Source: JANQJA01 sp040880285 (GTDB lineage Bacteria > Pseudomonadota > Gammaproteobacteria > Pseudomonadales > Azotimanducaceae). Taken from it: 64,000 bases of DNA. This document shows positions 9,320 through 17,592 of the stretch, in pieces. The position numbers and the translations under genes are program-made. The stretch lies in contig JBBDIT010000070.1 of assembly GCA_040880285.1 (NCBI GenBank), positions 7,752 through 71,751 on the forward strand. Direction: 5' to 3'. Under the pieces are notes generated by a model. It had not been told where the DNA came from, searched no databases, and was given only the letters and a program-made list of their open reading frames with translations. How positions within the stretch are numbered: position 1 is the stretch's first letter; each line of letters starts with the position of its first letter.

Positions 9320-9344
9320 AAAGGGCCCCTTCCCGGAGCCCTTT
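9320..9344 (-). terminator. Rho-independent terminator for the PuuD-like gene
   Basis: A 7-base stem (AAAGGGC with GCCCTTT) and an 11-base loop, followed on the minus strand by a run of five T. It lies 21 bases after the stop of the minus-strand gene at 9365-10033. Confidence 0.8.
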
Positions 9345-9364
9345 AGTGCCTTCCGTCGACTATT

Positions 9365-10033
9365 CTAAAGGATAGCCATAATTCCATACAGCACTACCGT
9401 CAAGGCAACACCACTGCCAATGACACCACCAACGCTGGCCATGGGGCCAGGCTTGCCGAAGATGCCGTTACCTTCAAGCAGCAGGATGATCAGCATGATC
9501 AGGCCAAGCGCTACGGGGCTCGCCATACCAATGGTACCGTGAAACATGTGAGCTGAAGACCCCATAAAAAACAGCATCGGAAGCGAGAACAACGTGTTGG
9601 TCCTCGACGCCAGTGCCGCCTTGGGTGCAGCGGCTGCAGCTTCCGGTAGCGCCTCACCGCCCTGTGCGACCTGGGTCGTCGACGCAATCACGATCTTCTG
9701 ATTGGGCCAGATAATAAGCCAGACATTCAGGAACATCAGCGTACCGAGCGTGGCACCAACGGTGATATCAAACGTCAGGGCCTGATGTCGAAAAGCGAGC
9801 AGGACCACGCCGGTCAGAAACGTAAACATTGCACTCCAACGGAACCACCAAAGTGCTCGCGGCACCAGCTTTTGTACGGCACCGGCACGATGCGCGTCTT
9901 CTGCCTCCTTGAAATATTCTGTCTGAACGAAGTTGAAGTAGTACAGTAGTCCGATCCATGTCACACCGGTCAGAAAATGTCCCCACCTGAAAAGATAGTC
10001 CAGACCATTGGCTGAAAATAATGCGATATCCAT
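9365..10033 (-). CDS. PuuD-like (DUF989) integral membrane protein
   Basis: 222 residues with about five membrane segments. It resembles the membrane domain of urate hydroxylase PuuD: FRWGHFLTGVTWIGLLYYFNFVQ near the N-terminus and WWFRWSAMFTFLTGVVLL in the middle, with conserved histidines in WGHF, FRHQA and SAHMFHGT. Full PuuD proteins are longer and end in a cytochrome c domain; this one lacks any CxxCH, so urate oxidation by it is doubtful. Its upstream GAGAGGG is a good ribosome-binding site. It is monocistronic with its own terminator. A haem-binding or other electron-transfer role is inference. Confidence 0.6.
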   Translation of the reverse strand: MDIALFSANGLDYLFRWGHFLTGVTWIGLLYYFNFVQTEYFKEAEDAHRAGAVQKLVPRALWWFRWSAMFTFLTGVVLLAFRHQALTFDITVGATLGTLMFLNVWLIIWPNQKIVIASTTQVAQGGEALPEAAAAAPKAALASRTNTLFSLPMLFFMGSSAHMFHGTIGMASPVALGLIMLIILLLEGNGIFGKPGPMASVGGVIGSGVALTVVLYGIMAIL

Positions 10034-10304
10034 GTGCGCCCTCTCTTTGTAAGTGTTGGTATAGTTAGGTTCCGGGTCTTAACCCCTGCTTTTTTATGGA
10101 CTTACGCTAATTAACTCACGTATAGCCATGATAACATTGAATTTTTTGAAAAACTATTCCAAAACGATGCCTGATCGTCGAGTTCCGCGACCGGGCGACC
10201 TCGTTTGCGATCGTTCATTACAATACGCCACGCCTGTCTTGATGTCGATCAACCTGCTTTCTGGAGTTTTTTGTACAATGAGACCTTTGATGATGAGGAT
10301 TCCC

Positions 10305-10802
10305 ATGCGCCTGCGCCCTGTATTGACCTGCCTTACCTTCATCTGTGTGCTCAGCGCATGCCACTCATCTTCACGTATAGACACAGCCGTCACCCGCTGT
10401 TGTACTACAGTCGAGTACACGACATTTTCCGTAGCGGTCGAAAATGTCCCGGCCTTCCTTGGACCATTGATGGTCAGTAATTTCAGTGTCGCCTTCGCAA
10501 ACCGGGGAATGCAACCGGTAGAGTCGGGTGCTGATCTACTCGTGACACTACGTTACGAGCAAAGCAATCTTTCCCGGGAAGAACCCTATGATGATTTTGA
10601 CGAGCGGATCACAACCGGTGATCCCATGCGTTTTATTGCCCGCATTGTAGTCGACATTAGAGACGCATCGACAAAAGAACTCGTGTGGTTAGGATACGTC
10701 CAACGACTTCACAATGTTGCCCCGGGCGACTACATGCATACTGGACCGGCTTCCATCTCAATTTACGAAGCCTTTACCGACTTACTGGAAGACTACCAAT
10801 AG
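10305..10802 (+). CDS. Hypothetical lipoprotein (DUF4136-like)
   Basis: 165 residues from ATG 10305, chosen because GAGGA lies 6 bases upstream and the signal peptide then starts cleanly. The N-terminus ends in the lipobox LSAC, predicting a lipid-anchored protein. The rest has a pattern of beta strands (ADLLVTLRYEQSNL, RFIARIVVDIRDA, ELVWLGYVQRL), like the DUF4136 family of small lipoproteins of unknown function. Earlier in-frame starts at 10128, 10278, 10290 and 10293 would bury the signal peptide. It lies 11 bases before the universal stress gene and may share its transcript. Confidence 0.6.
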   Translation: MRLRPVLTCLTFICVLSACHSSSRIDTAVTRCCTTVEYTTFSVAVENVPAFLGPLMVSNFSVAFANRGMQPVESGADLLVTLRYEQSNLSREEPYDDFDERITTGDPMRFIARIVVDIRDASTKELVWLGYVQRLHNVAPGDYMHTGPASISIYEAFTDLLEDYQ

Positions 10803-10813
10803 CGAGACCTGCG

Positions 10814-11743
10814 ATGGACCGATTCAAAAACATCCTTTTCTTCGCCGATGGCGCAAAGGGCGAGAAGAGTGCACTAATTGGCGCAATGGAACTGGCACAG
10901 CACAATAACGCGAGATTAACCATTCTTGCTGTGGTACCAGAGGTCAGCACCAACGATGAGCGGCTAAGCCCATCGATCAAGAAACTCCAGACAGCTCTAA
11001 TTTATGAACGCCGGGAGACCATCGATCAGTTGCTTTCAGGCACCTTGCCCGAAACAGACGCACCGAAAGTCGAGACGCTGGTCAAGGCCGGTGAAAAAGA
11101 TTTCATTGAAGTCATCAAGACGGTCACTGATGGCAAATACGACCTTCTCGTCAAGTCTGTGGATCCCGCCGGGGCACTATCCCATGCCCTTTTCGGCAAT
11201 CATGATCTGCGCTTACTACGCCAGTGCCCGTGCCCTGTATGGATTATCAAGCCGACACGGCGCAAGAACATCAGGACCATCCTTGCTGCTGTCGACCTGA
11301 CGAAGCAAGAGGATTCAAGTCTCCGGCTCGCCAGTCGCATTGTCGGCATCGCCAGCGGCGTGGCAGCAAAAGAGGGAGCCAGGCTCCATATACTGACAGC
11401 GTGGGACCAACCGGTTGATGCTTCCATCAAAAAAAGGATGGAAGTAGAGGCCTATGAGGAATTCACCAATCACTATAAGGACCAGATCAGGCGCCGATTT
11501 GAAAAATTAGTGGCCAACAACAGGCACAAGGCCACCGAGGACCACATCATTCGAGGCAACCCCGAGAAAGCGATTACCCGATTTGTATCTGACTATGATG
11601 TCGATCTACTGGTAATGGGTACCTTATCGAGAAGCGGCATTCCAGGGCTCTTGATCGGCAACACCGCCGAACGTGTCTTGAATCAGGTGAACTGTTCCGT
11701 GCTCACCATGAAACCGGAGGGGTTTACCGCCACCATCAAGTAA
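10814..11743 (+). CDS. Tandem universal stress protein (UspE-like)
   Basis: 309 residues from ATG 10814. Two Usp folds follow each other: residues 1-140 (KNILFFADGAKGEKSAL) and 150-309 (IRTILAAVDLTKQEDSS). The second ends with the nucleotide-binding signature of ATP-binding Usp domains (MGTLSRSGIPGLLIGNTAE); the first has a weaker version, so only the second is likely to bind ATP. UspE-type proteins are cytosolic and support survival under starvation and oxidative stress. The stop overlaps the convergent amidohydrolase gene by 8 bases. Confidence 0.85.
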   Translation: MDRFKNILFFADGAKGEKSALIGAMELAQHNNARLTILAVVPEVSTNDERLSPSIKKLQTALIYERRETIDQLLSGTLPETDAPKVETLVKAGEKDFIEVIKTVTDGKYDLLVKSVDPAGALSHALFGNHDLRLLRQCPCPVWIIKPTRRKNIRTILAAVDLTKQEDSSLRLASRIVGIASGVAAKEGARLHILTAWDQPVDASIKKRMEVEAYEEFTNHYKDQIRRRFEKLVANNRHKATEDHIIRGNPEKAITRFVSDYDVDLLVMGTLSRSGIPGLLIGNTAERVLNQVNCSVLTMKPEGFTATIK

Positions 11744-12917
11744 TGCTCGCTCCCGGATGATCGTGCAGTGACGGATCGAGTCCTTGCCCCATCAGGTCGA
11801 TAAAGTTATCCCGATAAAATTTCCGCACCGCGACTTCACTTACGCCCTCCAGTGCTTCATTGAAGCGCTTGAGTGGATTACGACCGCCCTCTACATGCGG
11901 AAAGTCCGAGGAAAAAAGGCACATATCCTCGCCGCAATTTTCAATAATCCAGCCCGTTGGCTCATGCGGATAGGGCGTGACACGAAACTGGCGTTTGGCG
12001 ATCTCACTGGGTTTGTCGGACAATTTCTTGAGGCGTTCCTCGCCTTTGTAGAATGCTGCATAGCCAGAATCCAGGTATCGCATCCAACTCGGCACCCAGG
12101 ATGCGCCCAGCTCTATCGCCCCGAACTTGAGCTCTGGAAAGCGGTCACAAACTCCGTCCAGAATCATGACTGACAGGGTCTGCCAGACGGCAATCGGTAT
12201 GGCCATAAAGCTGGTGGATGTAAAATTTTCGTCGCCGCCATGGAAGTCTTTCACTCGCGGCAAACCGTTTTCATGATAAGCATCCTGCATCTTCTCTTCC
12301 CCGCCGACGTGGAACAGGATCGGCACACCCGCTTCCTGTGCGAGCCCCCAGACTGCATCAAAACCGATGTGGGACGGGGAGTGTCTGGCAGGACACCGGG
12401 AGGGAATCACCAGTGCCTTGCAGCCCATATCGATTGCTTCTCTGGCAATCGCGGCCGCCTCGTTGATTTCCACCAGTGGTACATAGCCGGTAGCGAGCAA
12501 CCGCCGATCGACCTGACAAAAATCCGTCATCATCCGATTATGAGCGCGCGCGGAGGCAAGGGCCAGTTCGCTATCCCCGGTATGTTCGAGGCCATAATTT
12601 GAAAGTGCGGTGGTGGTGAAGACCAACTGACTGGTAAAACCCAGAAGATCCAGTGCTTTTGGTCGGTCTTCCTTGCGGAATGAACCGAGGGCCTGGTAGT
12701 TTTTACGCAGCAAGAGGTTTTCTTCGTCACCGGCCCTGAAGCCCGGGTCTTCCTGCATTGAGACGACCTGCCCGACCCAGTCAGGCAGCTGCTTCGGTGT
12801 GGTCCTTTCAGACAGGGCATCCTTGAAGCGGTCTTCGACATACTCGGTAATCTTGCCCGGCAGCTCCATCACGTGTGAATCGGCATCATGCACTGTCCTG
12901 TTTTCTACATAAGCCAT
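11736..12917 (-). CDS. Amidohydrolase family protein (TIM-barrel metal-dependent hydrolase, COG2159)
   Basis: 393 residues. The N-terminal DADSHVMELP replaces the usual HxH of amidohydrolases with DxxSH, as in the amidohydrolase_2 group. Further metal or active-site candidates are FHVGGEEK in the middle and the aspartate in LFSSDFPHVEGG near the C-terminus. The family includes decarboxylases and ring-cleaving hydrolases; the substrate cannot be named. It is transcribed alone, divergent from nothing and convergent with the universal stress gene. Confidence 0.78.
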   Translation of the reverse strand: MAYVENRTVHDADSHVMELPGKITEYVEDRFKDALSERTTPKQLPDWVGQVVSMQEDPGFRAGDEENLLLRKNYQALGSFRKEDRPKALDLLGFTSQLVFTTTALSNYGLEHTGDSELALASARAHNRMMTDFCQVDRRLLATGYVPLVEINEAAAIAREAIDMGCKALVIPSRCPARHSPSHIGFDAVWGLAQEAGVPILFHVGGEEKMQDAYHENGLPRVKDFHGGDENFTSTSFMAIPIAVWQTLSVMILDGVCDRFPELKFGAIELGASWVPSWMRYLDSGYAAFYKGEERLKKLSDKPSEIAKRQFRVTPYPHEPTGWIIENCGEDMCLFSSDFPHVEGGRNPLKRFNEALEGVSEVAVRKFYRDNFIDLMGQGLDPSLHDHPGASIT

Positions 12918-12988
12918 CCTGACTCACTCCCCCTTCGACCCGGCACAAGTCCCAAGGATAATTACAAATGCCACTCGTTGCACGCCAA

Positions 12989-13024
12989 AAAAAACCCCGG
13001 TTCGTTTCCGAGCCGGGGTTTTTT
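12989..13024 (-). terminator. Strong terminator after groEL (bidirectional in form)
   Basis: A GC-rich stem AACCCCGG / CCGGGGTT extended by A-T pairs to 12 bases, with a 12-base loop and T runs on either strand. It lies 44 bases after the groEL stop and upstream of the amidohydrolase start. Confidence 0.88.
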
Positions 13025-13068
13025 ATCAAACGAGGGTTATCGACTGACTTCCTTGAGCGGGGCGATGA

Positions 13069-14721
13069 TTACATCATGCCGCCCATGCCACCCATGCCAC
13101 CCATGCCACCCATATCAGGCATTGCAGGGCCACCTGAGTTCTCTTCCTCGACATCTGCGATCATACACTCGGTCGTGATCATCAGACCCGCGACAGAGGC
13201 TGCCGCTTGCAGCGCGATACGTGTAACCTTGGCAGGATCCGGCAGACCAAACTTGATCATATCGCCGTATTCACCAGTAGCCGCGTTGTAACCTTCGTGG
13301 CCTTTCATCCTCTTGACCTTATCGACCACCACGCTCGCTTCTTCACCGGAGTTGGTAACGATTTGTCGCATGGGTGCTTCCATTGCCTTGTACAGCAACT
13401 TGATGCCCATGTTCTGGTCCTCATTGTCACCAACAAGAGCTTCGACGGCTTGCAACGCACGAATGAGGGCAACACCACCACCAGGCACAATACCTTCTTC
13501 AACGGCGGCGCGAGTTGAATGCAACGCATCTTCGACACGTGCCTTCTTCTCTTTCATTTCCACCTCAGTTGCGGCACCAACCTTGATGACCGCAACACCG
13601 CCAGCCAGTTTAGCAACTCGCTCTTGCAGCTTCTCACGATCATAGTCGGAAGACGTGTCTTCGATCTGGGTACGGATCTGGTTGACGCGCGCTTCGATAT
13701 CGTCAGACTTGCCGGCACCATCTACGATGGTCGTGTTTTCCTTGGTCAAAGAGACACGTTTAGCCTGGCCCAAATCGTCCAGCGTCGCGCCTTCCAGAGA
13801 AAGGCCGACTTCTTCCGAAATCACCGTACCACCGGTCAAGGTAGCAATGTCCTGCAGCATTTCCTTACGACGGTCACCAAAGCCAGGGGCCTTGGCCGCT
13901 GCAACTTTTACAATACCACGCATGTTGTTGACCACCAGGGTCGCCAGCGCTTCGCCTTCAACGTCTTCAGCGATAACCATTAGCGGTTTACCGGACTTGG
14001 CGACGGATTCCAGTATCGGCAACATGTCGCGAATATTGGAGATTTTCTTGTCAAACAACAGGATGTAAGGCTCTTCCAACTCAGCCGCCATGCTTTCCTG
14101 ATTGTTGATGAAGTAAGCAGAGAGATAGCCACGATCGAACTGCATACCTTCAACAACGTCCAGTTCATTTTCAAGGCCGGTGCCTTCCTCAACAGTGATG
14201 ACACCTTCTTTACCCACCTTGTCCATGGCTTCAGCGATAATATCACCGACCGCATGGTCGCTGTTGGCAGAAACACTACCAACCTGGGCGATCATCTTGG
14301 AATCAGTACAGGGCTGGGAGAGTTTACGAATTTCGGCTGTGGCGGCGATTACCGCCTTATCAATGCCGCGCTTCAAGTCCATCGGATTCATGCCTGCCGC
14401 AATCGCTTTGAGGCCCTCGTTCAAGATAGCCTGGGCCAGAACCGTGGCGGTAGTGGTACCATCACCAGCCTCGTCGGAAGTCTGTGACGCAACTGCCTTG
14501 ACCATTTGTGCGCCCATGTTTTCAAACTTGTCTTTGAGCTCGATTTCCTTGGCAACCGACACACCATCTTTAGTAACTGTCGGTGCACCATATGATTTAT
14601 CGAGCACGACATTGCGGCCCTTGGGTCCCAACGTTACTCTCACCGCGTCAGCCAGGATATTGACACCCTTAAGCATGCGTTGACGCGCTGGATCACCAAA
14701 CTTTACGTCTTTAGCTGTCAT
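13069..14721 (-). CDS. groL: Chaperonin GroEL
   Basis: 550 residues, full length. It opens MTAKDVKFGDPARQRML and contains the ATP-site block GDGTTTATVLAQ (Asp87 region) and the nucleotide motif VVPGGG-like segment EGIVPGGGVALIRAL. It ends in the classic GGM repeats that line the folding cavity. With GroES it folds cytosolic proteins in an ATP-dependent cycle. It is the second gene of a groES-groEL operon, 51 bases after groES, ended by a strong hairpin, and controlled by the CIRCE/heat-shock promoter upstream of groES. Confidence 0.98.
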   Translation of the reverse strand: MTAKDVKFGDPARQRMLKGVNILADAVRVTLGPKGRNVVLDKSYGAPTVTKDGVSVAKEIELKDKFENMGAQMVKAVASQTSDEAGDGTTTATVLAQAILNEGLKAIAAGMNPMDLKRGIDKAVIAATAEIRKLSQPCTDSKMIAQVGSVSANSDHAVGDIIAEAMDKVGKEGVITVEEGTGLENELDVVEGMQFDRGYLSAYFINNQESMAAELEEPYILLFDKKISNIRDMLPILESVAKSGKPLMVIAEDVEGEALATLVVNNMRGIVKVAAAKAPGFGDRRKEMLQDIATLTGGTVISEEVGLSLEGATLDDLGQAKRVSLTKENTTIVDGAGKSDDIEARVNQIRTQIEDTSSDYDREKLQERVAKLAGGVAVIKVGAATEVEMKEKKARVEDALHSTRAAVEEGIVPGGGVALIRALQAVEALVGDNEDQNMGIKLLYKAMEAPMRQIVTNSGEEASVVVDKVKRMKGHEGYNAATGEYGDMIKFGLPDPAKVTRIALQAAASVAGLMITTECMIADVEEENSGGPAMPDMGGMGGMGGMGGMM

Positions 14722-14772
14722 ATTAATTGTCCTTTAACTCTAAATTGTTACTTCTCACTTGGCTTACAAGGC

Positions 14773-15060
14773 TTACTCGATAACGCCAAATACCTCGTTC
14801 TCAGTCATGATGAGCAATTCTTCGCCATCAATTGTGACGGTGCTACCGGCATACTGACCAAACAGGACCTTGTCCCCGGCCTTAAGATCGACAACCTGAA
14901 CGGAGCCGTTATCCAGCTTCTTACCGGGACCCACCGCGAGAACTTCGCCCTGGGATGGCTTTTCAGCAGCTGAACCGGGGAGCACAATGCCACCGGCAGT
15001 TTTTGTTTCTTCTTCCGTGCGACGAACTACCACACGATCTTGCAATGGACGGATACTCAT
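14773..15060 (-). CDS. groS: Co-chaperonin GroES
   Basis: 95 residues from ATG 15060, chosen over an upstream in-frame start at 15120 because GGGAGA lies 6 bases before it and the protein then begins MSIRPLQDRVVVRR as in all GroES. The mobile loop (ETKTAGGIVLPGSAAEKP) and roof segment are present. The heptamer caps GroEL. The leader of about 145 bases carries the CIRCE operator. Confidence 0.97.
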   Translation of the reverse strand: MSIRPLQDRVVVRRTEEETKTAGGIVLPGSAAEKPSQGEVLAVGPGKKLDNGSVQVVDLKAGDKVLFGQYAGSTVTIDGEELLIMTENEVFGVIE

Positions 15061-15181
15061 TGTTGTCTCCCATTTCTGGTGCAAACACCGGGTTCCGTTG
15101 TTTTCCCGGGTTTGGTACATCAGTCAAACCAAGCTAACATCCCTCGTTGAACGCCTTGATTTTCAAGGCTTCCAGGGACAG

Positions 15182-15208
15182 TTAGCACTCTCCTTCGTGG
15201 AGTGCTAA
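15182..15208. promoter_or_regulatory. CIRCE operator (HrcA-binding inverted repeat)
   Basis: TTAGCACTC (15182-15190), nine-base spacer, GAGTGCTAA (15200-15208): a perfect match to the consensus 9-9-9 CIRCE element. It starts directly at the predicted groES transcription start, the standard position for HrcA repression. No hrcA is in the window. Confidence 0.96.
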
Positions 15209-15236
15209 TGATAGGGGCGAATATTTAAGTTTCAAG
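15208..15236 (-). promoter_or_regulatory. groES promoter: overlapping sigma-32 and sigma-70 type elements
   Basis: On the minus strand CTTGAA (15236-15231), 13 bases, then CCCCTATC (15217-15210) fits the sigma-32 heat-shock consensus (CTTGAA and CCCCATNT). The same bases also read as a sigma-70 pair, TTGAAA (15235-15230), 16 bases, TATCAT (15213-15208). Transcription would start at the edge of the CIRCE element. Confidence 0.75.
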
Positions 15237-15277
15237 GGGTCTTTGGAAGAAATTTGGCGTCAACAGGAGGTCAGGGG

Positions 15278-15583
15278 GTGGCAACCACCATAGAGGCGGT
15301 CAGGGAGCAGGTATTCAAGGTGGTCTTGAGTATCCCCCATGGCCAGGTCACCACTTATGGACAGGTCGCCAGCCTGGCGGGAGTACCCAACCAACCTCGG
15401 CTGGTGGGCAAGATTCTGTCCAGGCTACCACAAGATACGCGTCTGCCATGGCACAGGGTCATCAATAGCCAGGGCAGGATATCCAATCCCGACCCACACC
15501 GCCAGCAAGCCAGGCTTGAGCGTGAAGGCGTTACCCTCGTCAATGGCCGCGTCAGCCTGAAGCATTATGGGTGGCAGCCCTGA
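15278..15583 (+). CDS. Alkyltransferase-like protein (ATL/YbaZ type)
   Basis: 101 residues from GTG 15278, preferred over TTG 15254 because AGGAGG sits 7 bases upstream. It matches the DNA-binding domain of O6-methylguanine-DNA methyltransferase (HGQVTTYGQVASLAGVP), but the acceptor cysteine of PCHRV is replaced: the motif reads LPWHRVINSQG. ATL proteins bind O6-alkylguanine without removing the alkyl group and hand the lesion to nucleotide excision repair. The gene diverges from groES, so its promoter must lie near the CIRCE region. The stop falls in a 20-base tandem repeat. Confidence 0.88.
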   Translation: MATTIEAVREQVFKVVLSIPHGQVTTYGQVASLAGVPNQPRLVGKILSRLPQDTRLPWHRVINSQGRISNPDPHRQQARLEREGVTLVNGRVSLKHYGWQP

Positions 15584-15641
15584 GCGGATAACAGCCCTGA
15601 GCGGCGATTAACAGCCCTGAGCGGCGATTAACAGCCCTGAG
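15574..15641. repeat. 20-base tandem repeat joining the ends of the ATL and ampG genes
   Basis: Unit ACAGCCCTGAGCGGCGATTA occurs exactly at 15591-15610 and 15611-15630, with a partial copy at 15631-15641 and a shortened copy (three bases missing) at 15574-15590. The array contains the ATL stop codon and the ampG stop codon. Confidence 0.9.
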
Positions 15642-17004
15642 GCGTGTTTCCTGGCCTCTGCGACTTCTCATGGCGCATTAACAAGAGCACCAGCAGGATG
15701 GCTGGTATACCGATTACCGCGGCAAACACGAAAAAGACCAGATAGCCCTCGCTGTCGACAATAATCCCCGAGAAGCCACTGATAAATTTCCCTGGCAGGG
15801 TCATCAGGGAACTGAACAGCGCATATTGTGTTGCCGTATAGGCTCTGTTAGTCAAACTTGAGAGATAAGCCACAAAGCTTGTGGCGGCAAATCCCCCCGA
15901 GAGGTTATCGGCACTGATCACAATCGCCAGGTACAAGACTTGAGGGTCCAGCACAGATAAGCAGGCGAACAAGAGATTAGTCGAAGCGACCGCAATCGCA
16001 CCGATAAGCAGCGGCCTGAATATGCCCCACTTTACGACCAGGACACCACAGATGATCGACCCGGCAATCGACATGAAGAAGCCGAATATCTTGGCAACAT
16101 TAGCAATTTCCGTCAGGCTGTAGCCCATATCCAGATAGAATGGATTGGCCATAATACCCATGGCAATGTCACTTAATCGAAAGACCGCGATAAACAGCAG
16201 TACAACCAGCGCAAACCGCCCACTCCGCTGAAAGAATTCAACGAACGGACAGATGACCGCTCCGATAAACCAGGCCTGGATTCCCCGCAGCCACGCCGCC
16301 TGATGCTGTGATCGGAGCATAAAGTCCAATACGCGTTGTTCGGACTGGTATGCGAGCTGCCTATGCTCATGGTCTGGTTCCCGTATCAGTAGGACGGTGA
16401 CCATGCCAACCCCCATCAACAGTGCCATAAGTTGGTAGGCAACGACCCAATTCAAGTACTCTGCCAGGTAAAGTGCTCCTGCGCCGGCTGCGAGCAACCC
16501 GACCCGGTAGCCAAAAATATAGGTAGCCGCCATGGCACCCTGGTACTCATCGATAACAGCCTCAATGCGGTAGGCATCGATGGCGATATCCTGAGTGGCC
16601 GAGGAAAATGCGACCAGCAAGGCAACCACGGCAAACAACGCGAGATTATCAAAGCCAACCAACGCCATGGTGAAAAGCCCGATCGCAATGCCAACCTGGC
16701 CGGTGAGTATCCATCCCCGACGCTGCCCGAGCCTCGATACCAGTGGTATCCTGGCACGATCCACAATTGGCGCCCATAACACCTTGATCGAATAGGTGAT
16801 TCCAATCCACGCAAAAAATCCGATAGCGGTTCGGGACACGCCTTCATATCGCAACCAGGCGGTCAATGTCGAGAATACCAACAGGAAAGGCAAGCCGGCC
16901 GAAAACCCGAGGAATGCCATCGCAATGACTCGCGGGTGCGAATAGATGAGTATGGCCTCGCGCCAGGTGGGGGCTTGCGCCCGGGATGAGGCGTCCGTCA
17001 TCAC
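15628..17004 (-). CDS. ampG: AmpG-type muropeptide permease (MFS)
   Basis: 458 residues with about twelve membrane segments. The AmpG signatures are visible: FLGFSAGLPFLLVFSTLTAWLR in the first helix region and KVLWAPIVDR after helix 2. AmpG imports GlcNAc-anhydroMurNAc peptides from the periplasm for cell-wall recycling; AmpD, the amidase for the imported product, is encoded about 8 kb further on. The gene is directly followed by the tandem repeat and lies 8 bases downstream of yajQ, with which it may be co-transcribed. The last residues (about PGNTPQGC) are encoded by the repeat edge. Confidence 0.9.
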   Translation of the reverse strand: MMTDASSRAQAPTWREAILIYSHPRVIAMAFLGFSAGLPFLLVFSTLTAWLRYEGVSRTAIGFFAWIGITYSIKVLWAPIVDRARIPLVSRLGQRRGWILTGQVGIAIGLFTMALVGFDNLALFAVVALLVAFSSATQDIAIDAYRIEAVIDEYQGAMAATYIFGYRVGLLAAGAGALYLAEYLNWVVAYQLMALLMGVGMVTVLLIREPDHEHRQLAYQSEQRVLDFMLRSQHQAAWLRGIQAWFIGAVICPFVEFFQRSGRFALVVLLFIAVFRLSDIAMGIMANPFYLDMGYSLTEIANVAKIFGFFMSIAGSIICGVLVVKWGIFRPLLIGAIAVASTNLLFACLSVLDPQVLYLAIVISADNLSGGFAATSFVAYLSSLTNRAYTATQYALFSSLMTLPGKFISGFSGIIVDSEGYLVFFVFAAVIGIPAILLVLLLMRHEKSQRPGNTPQGC

Positions 17005-17012
17005 AACATCAT

Positions 17013-17495
17013 TCAGTCGCGGAAGTTAATGTACTGTAGTGGCAGGTCTATCTTGCTGTCTTTCAACATCGAGATCACGGCCTGCAGATCATCACGTTTC
17101 TTGCCGGTAACCCGGACCTTCTCGCCCTGGATCGCAGACTGAACCTTCATTTTCTCATCCTTGATCATTTTGACGATCTTACGTGCAAGATCAGCGTCGA
17201 TACCCTGGCGGACAATCACTGTCTGATTCACATGCTTACCGCTTGTAAGGGGCTCTTTGACCTCCAGCACCTTGATATCGATGCCACGCTTGACCAGTTT
17301 GTTCTGCAGAATGTCGAGCATCTGCGCAAGCTGGAAGTCCGCCTCTGCCGTCATTTGGACTTCAGCCTCATTTCGCACAATCTTTGCGTCAATGCCTTTG
17401 AAATCAAACCTTGTGCCTATCTCACGATTTGCCTGGTCCACCGCATTATTGACTTCCGCCAGATCCACTTCAGAGACTACATCAAATGATGGCAT
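17013..17495 (-). CDS. yajQ: YajQ family nucleotide-binding protein
   Basis: 160 residues, full family length. It starts MPSFDVVSEVDLAEVNNA and contains RFDFKG and the motif QGEKVRVTGKKRDDLQ, both hallmarks of UPF0234. A well placed GGAGG precedes the ATG. Members bind nucleotides or RNA; in Xanthomonas YajQ binds cyclic di-GMP and affects virulence transcription. It is head-to-head with the degenerate GGDEF gene, separated by 97 bases, a possible cyclic di-GMP link that is only suggestive. Confidence 0.95.
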   Translation of the reverse strand: MPSFDVVSEVDLAEVNNAVDQANREIGTRFDFKGIDAKIVRNEAEVQMTAEADFQLAQMLDILQNKLVKRGIDIKVLEVKEPLTSGKHVNQTVIVRQGIDADLARKIVKMIKDEKMKVQSAIQGEKVRVTGKKRDDLQAVISMLKDSKIDLPLQYINFRD

Positions 17496-17592
17496 GTCTA
17501 TTTACCTCCACATTCTTTACAATGCGCTTGTCGACCAACCCGGTCACCTGCACTAATGATATTCGTTTTTAACCGGTATTGATAACTGCACT

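Noticed and set aside
12888..13178. Plus-strand frame rich in Pro-Cys-His repeats
   Set aside because: It is the antisense of the GroEL GGM tail and terminator, not a gene.
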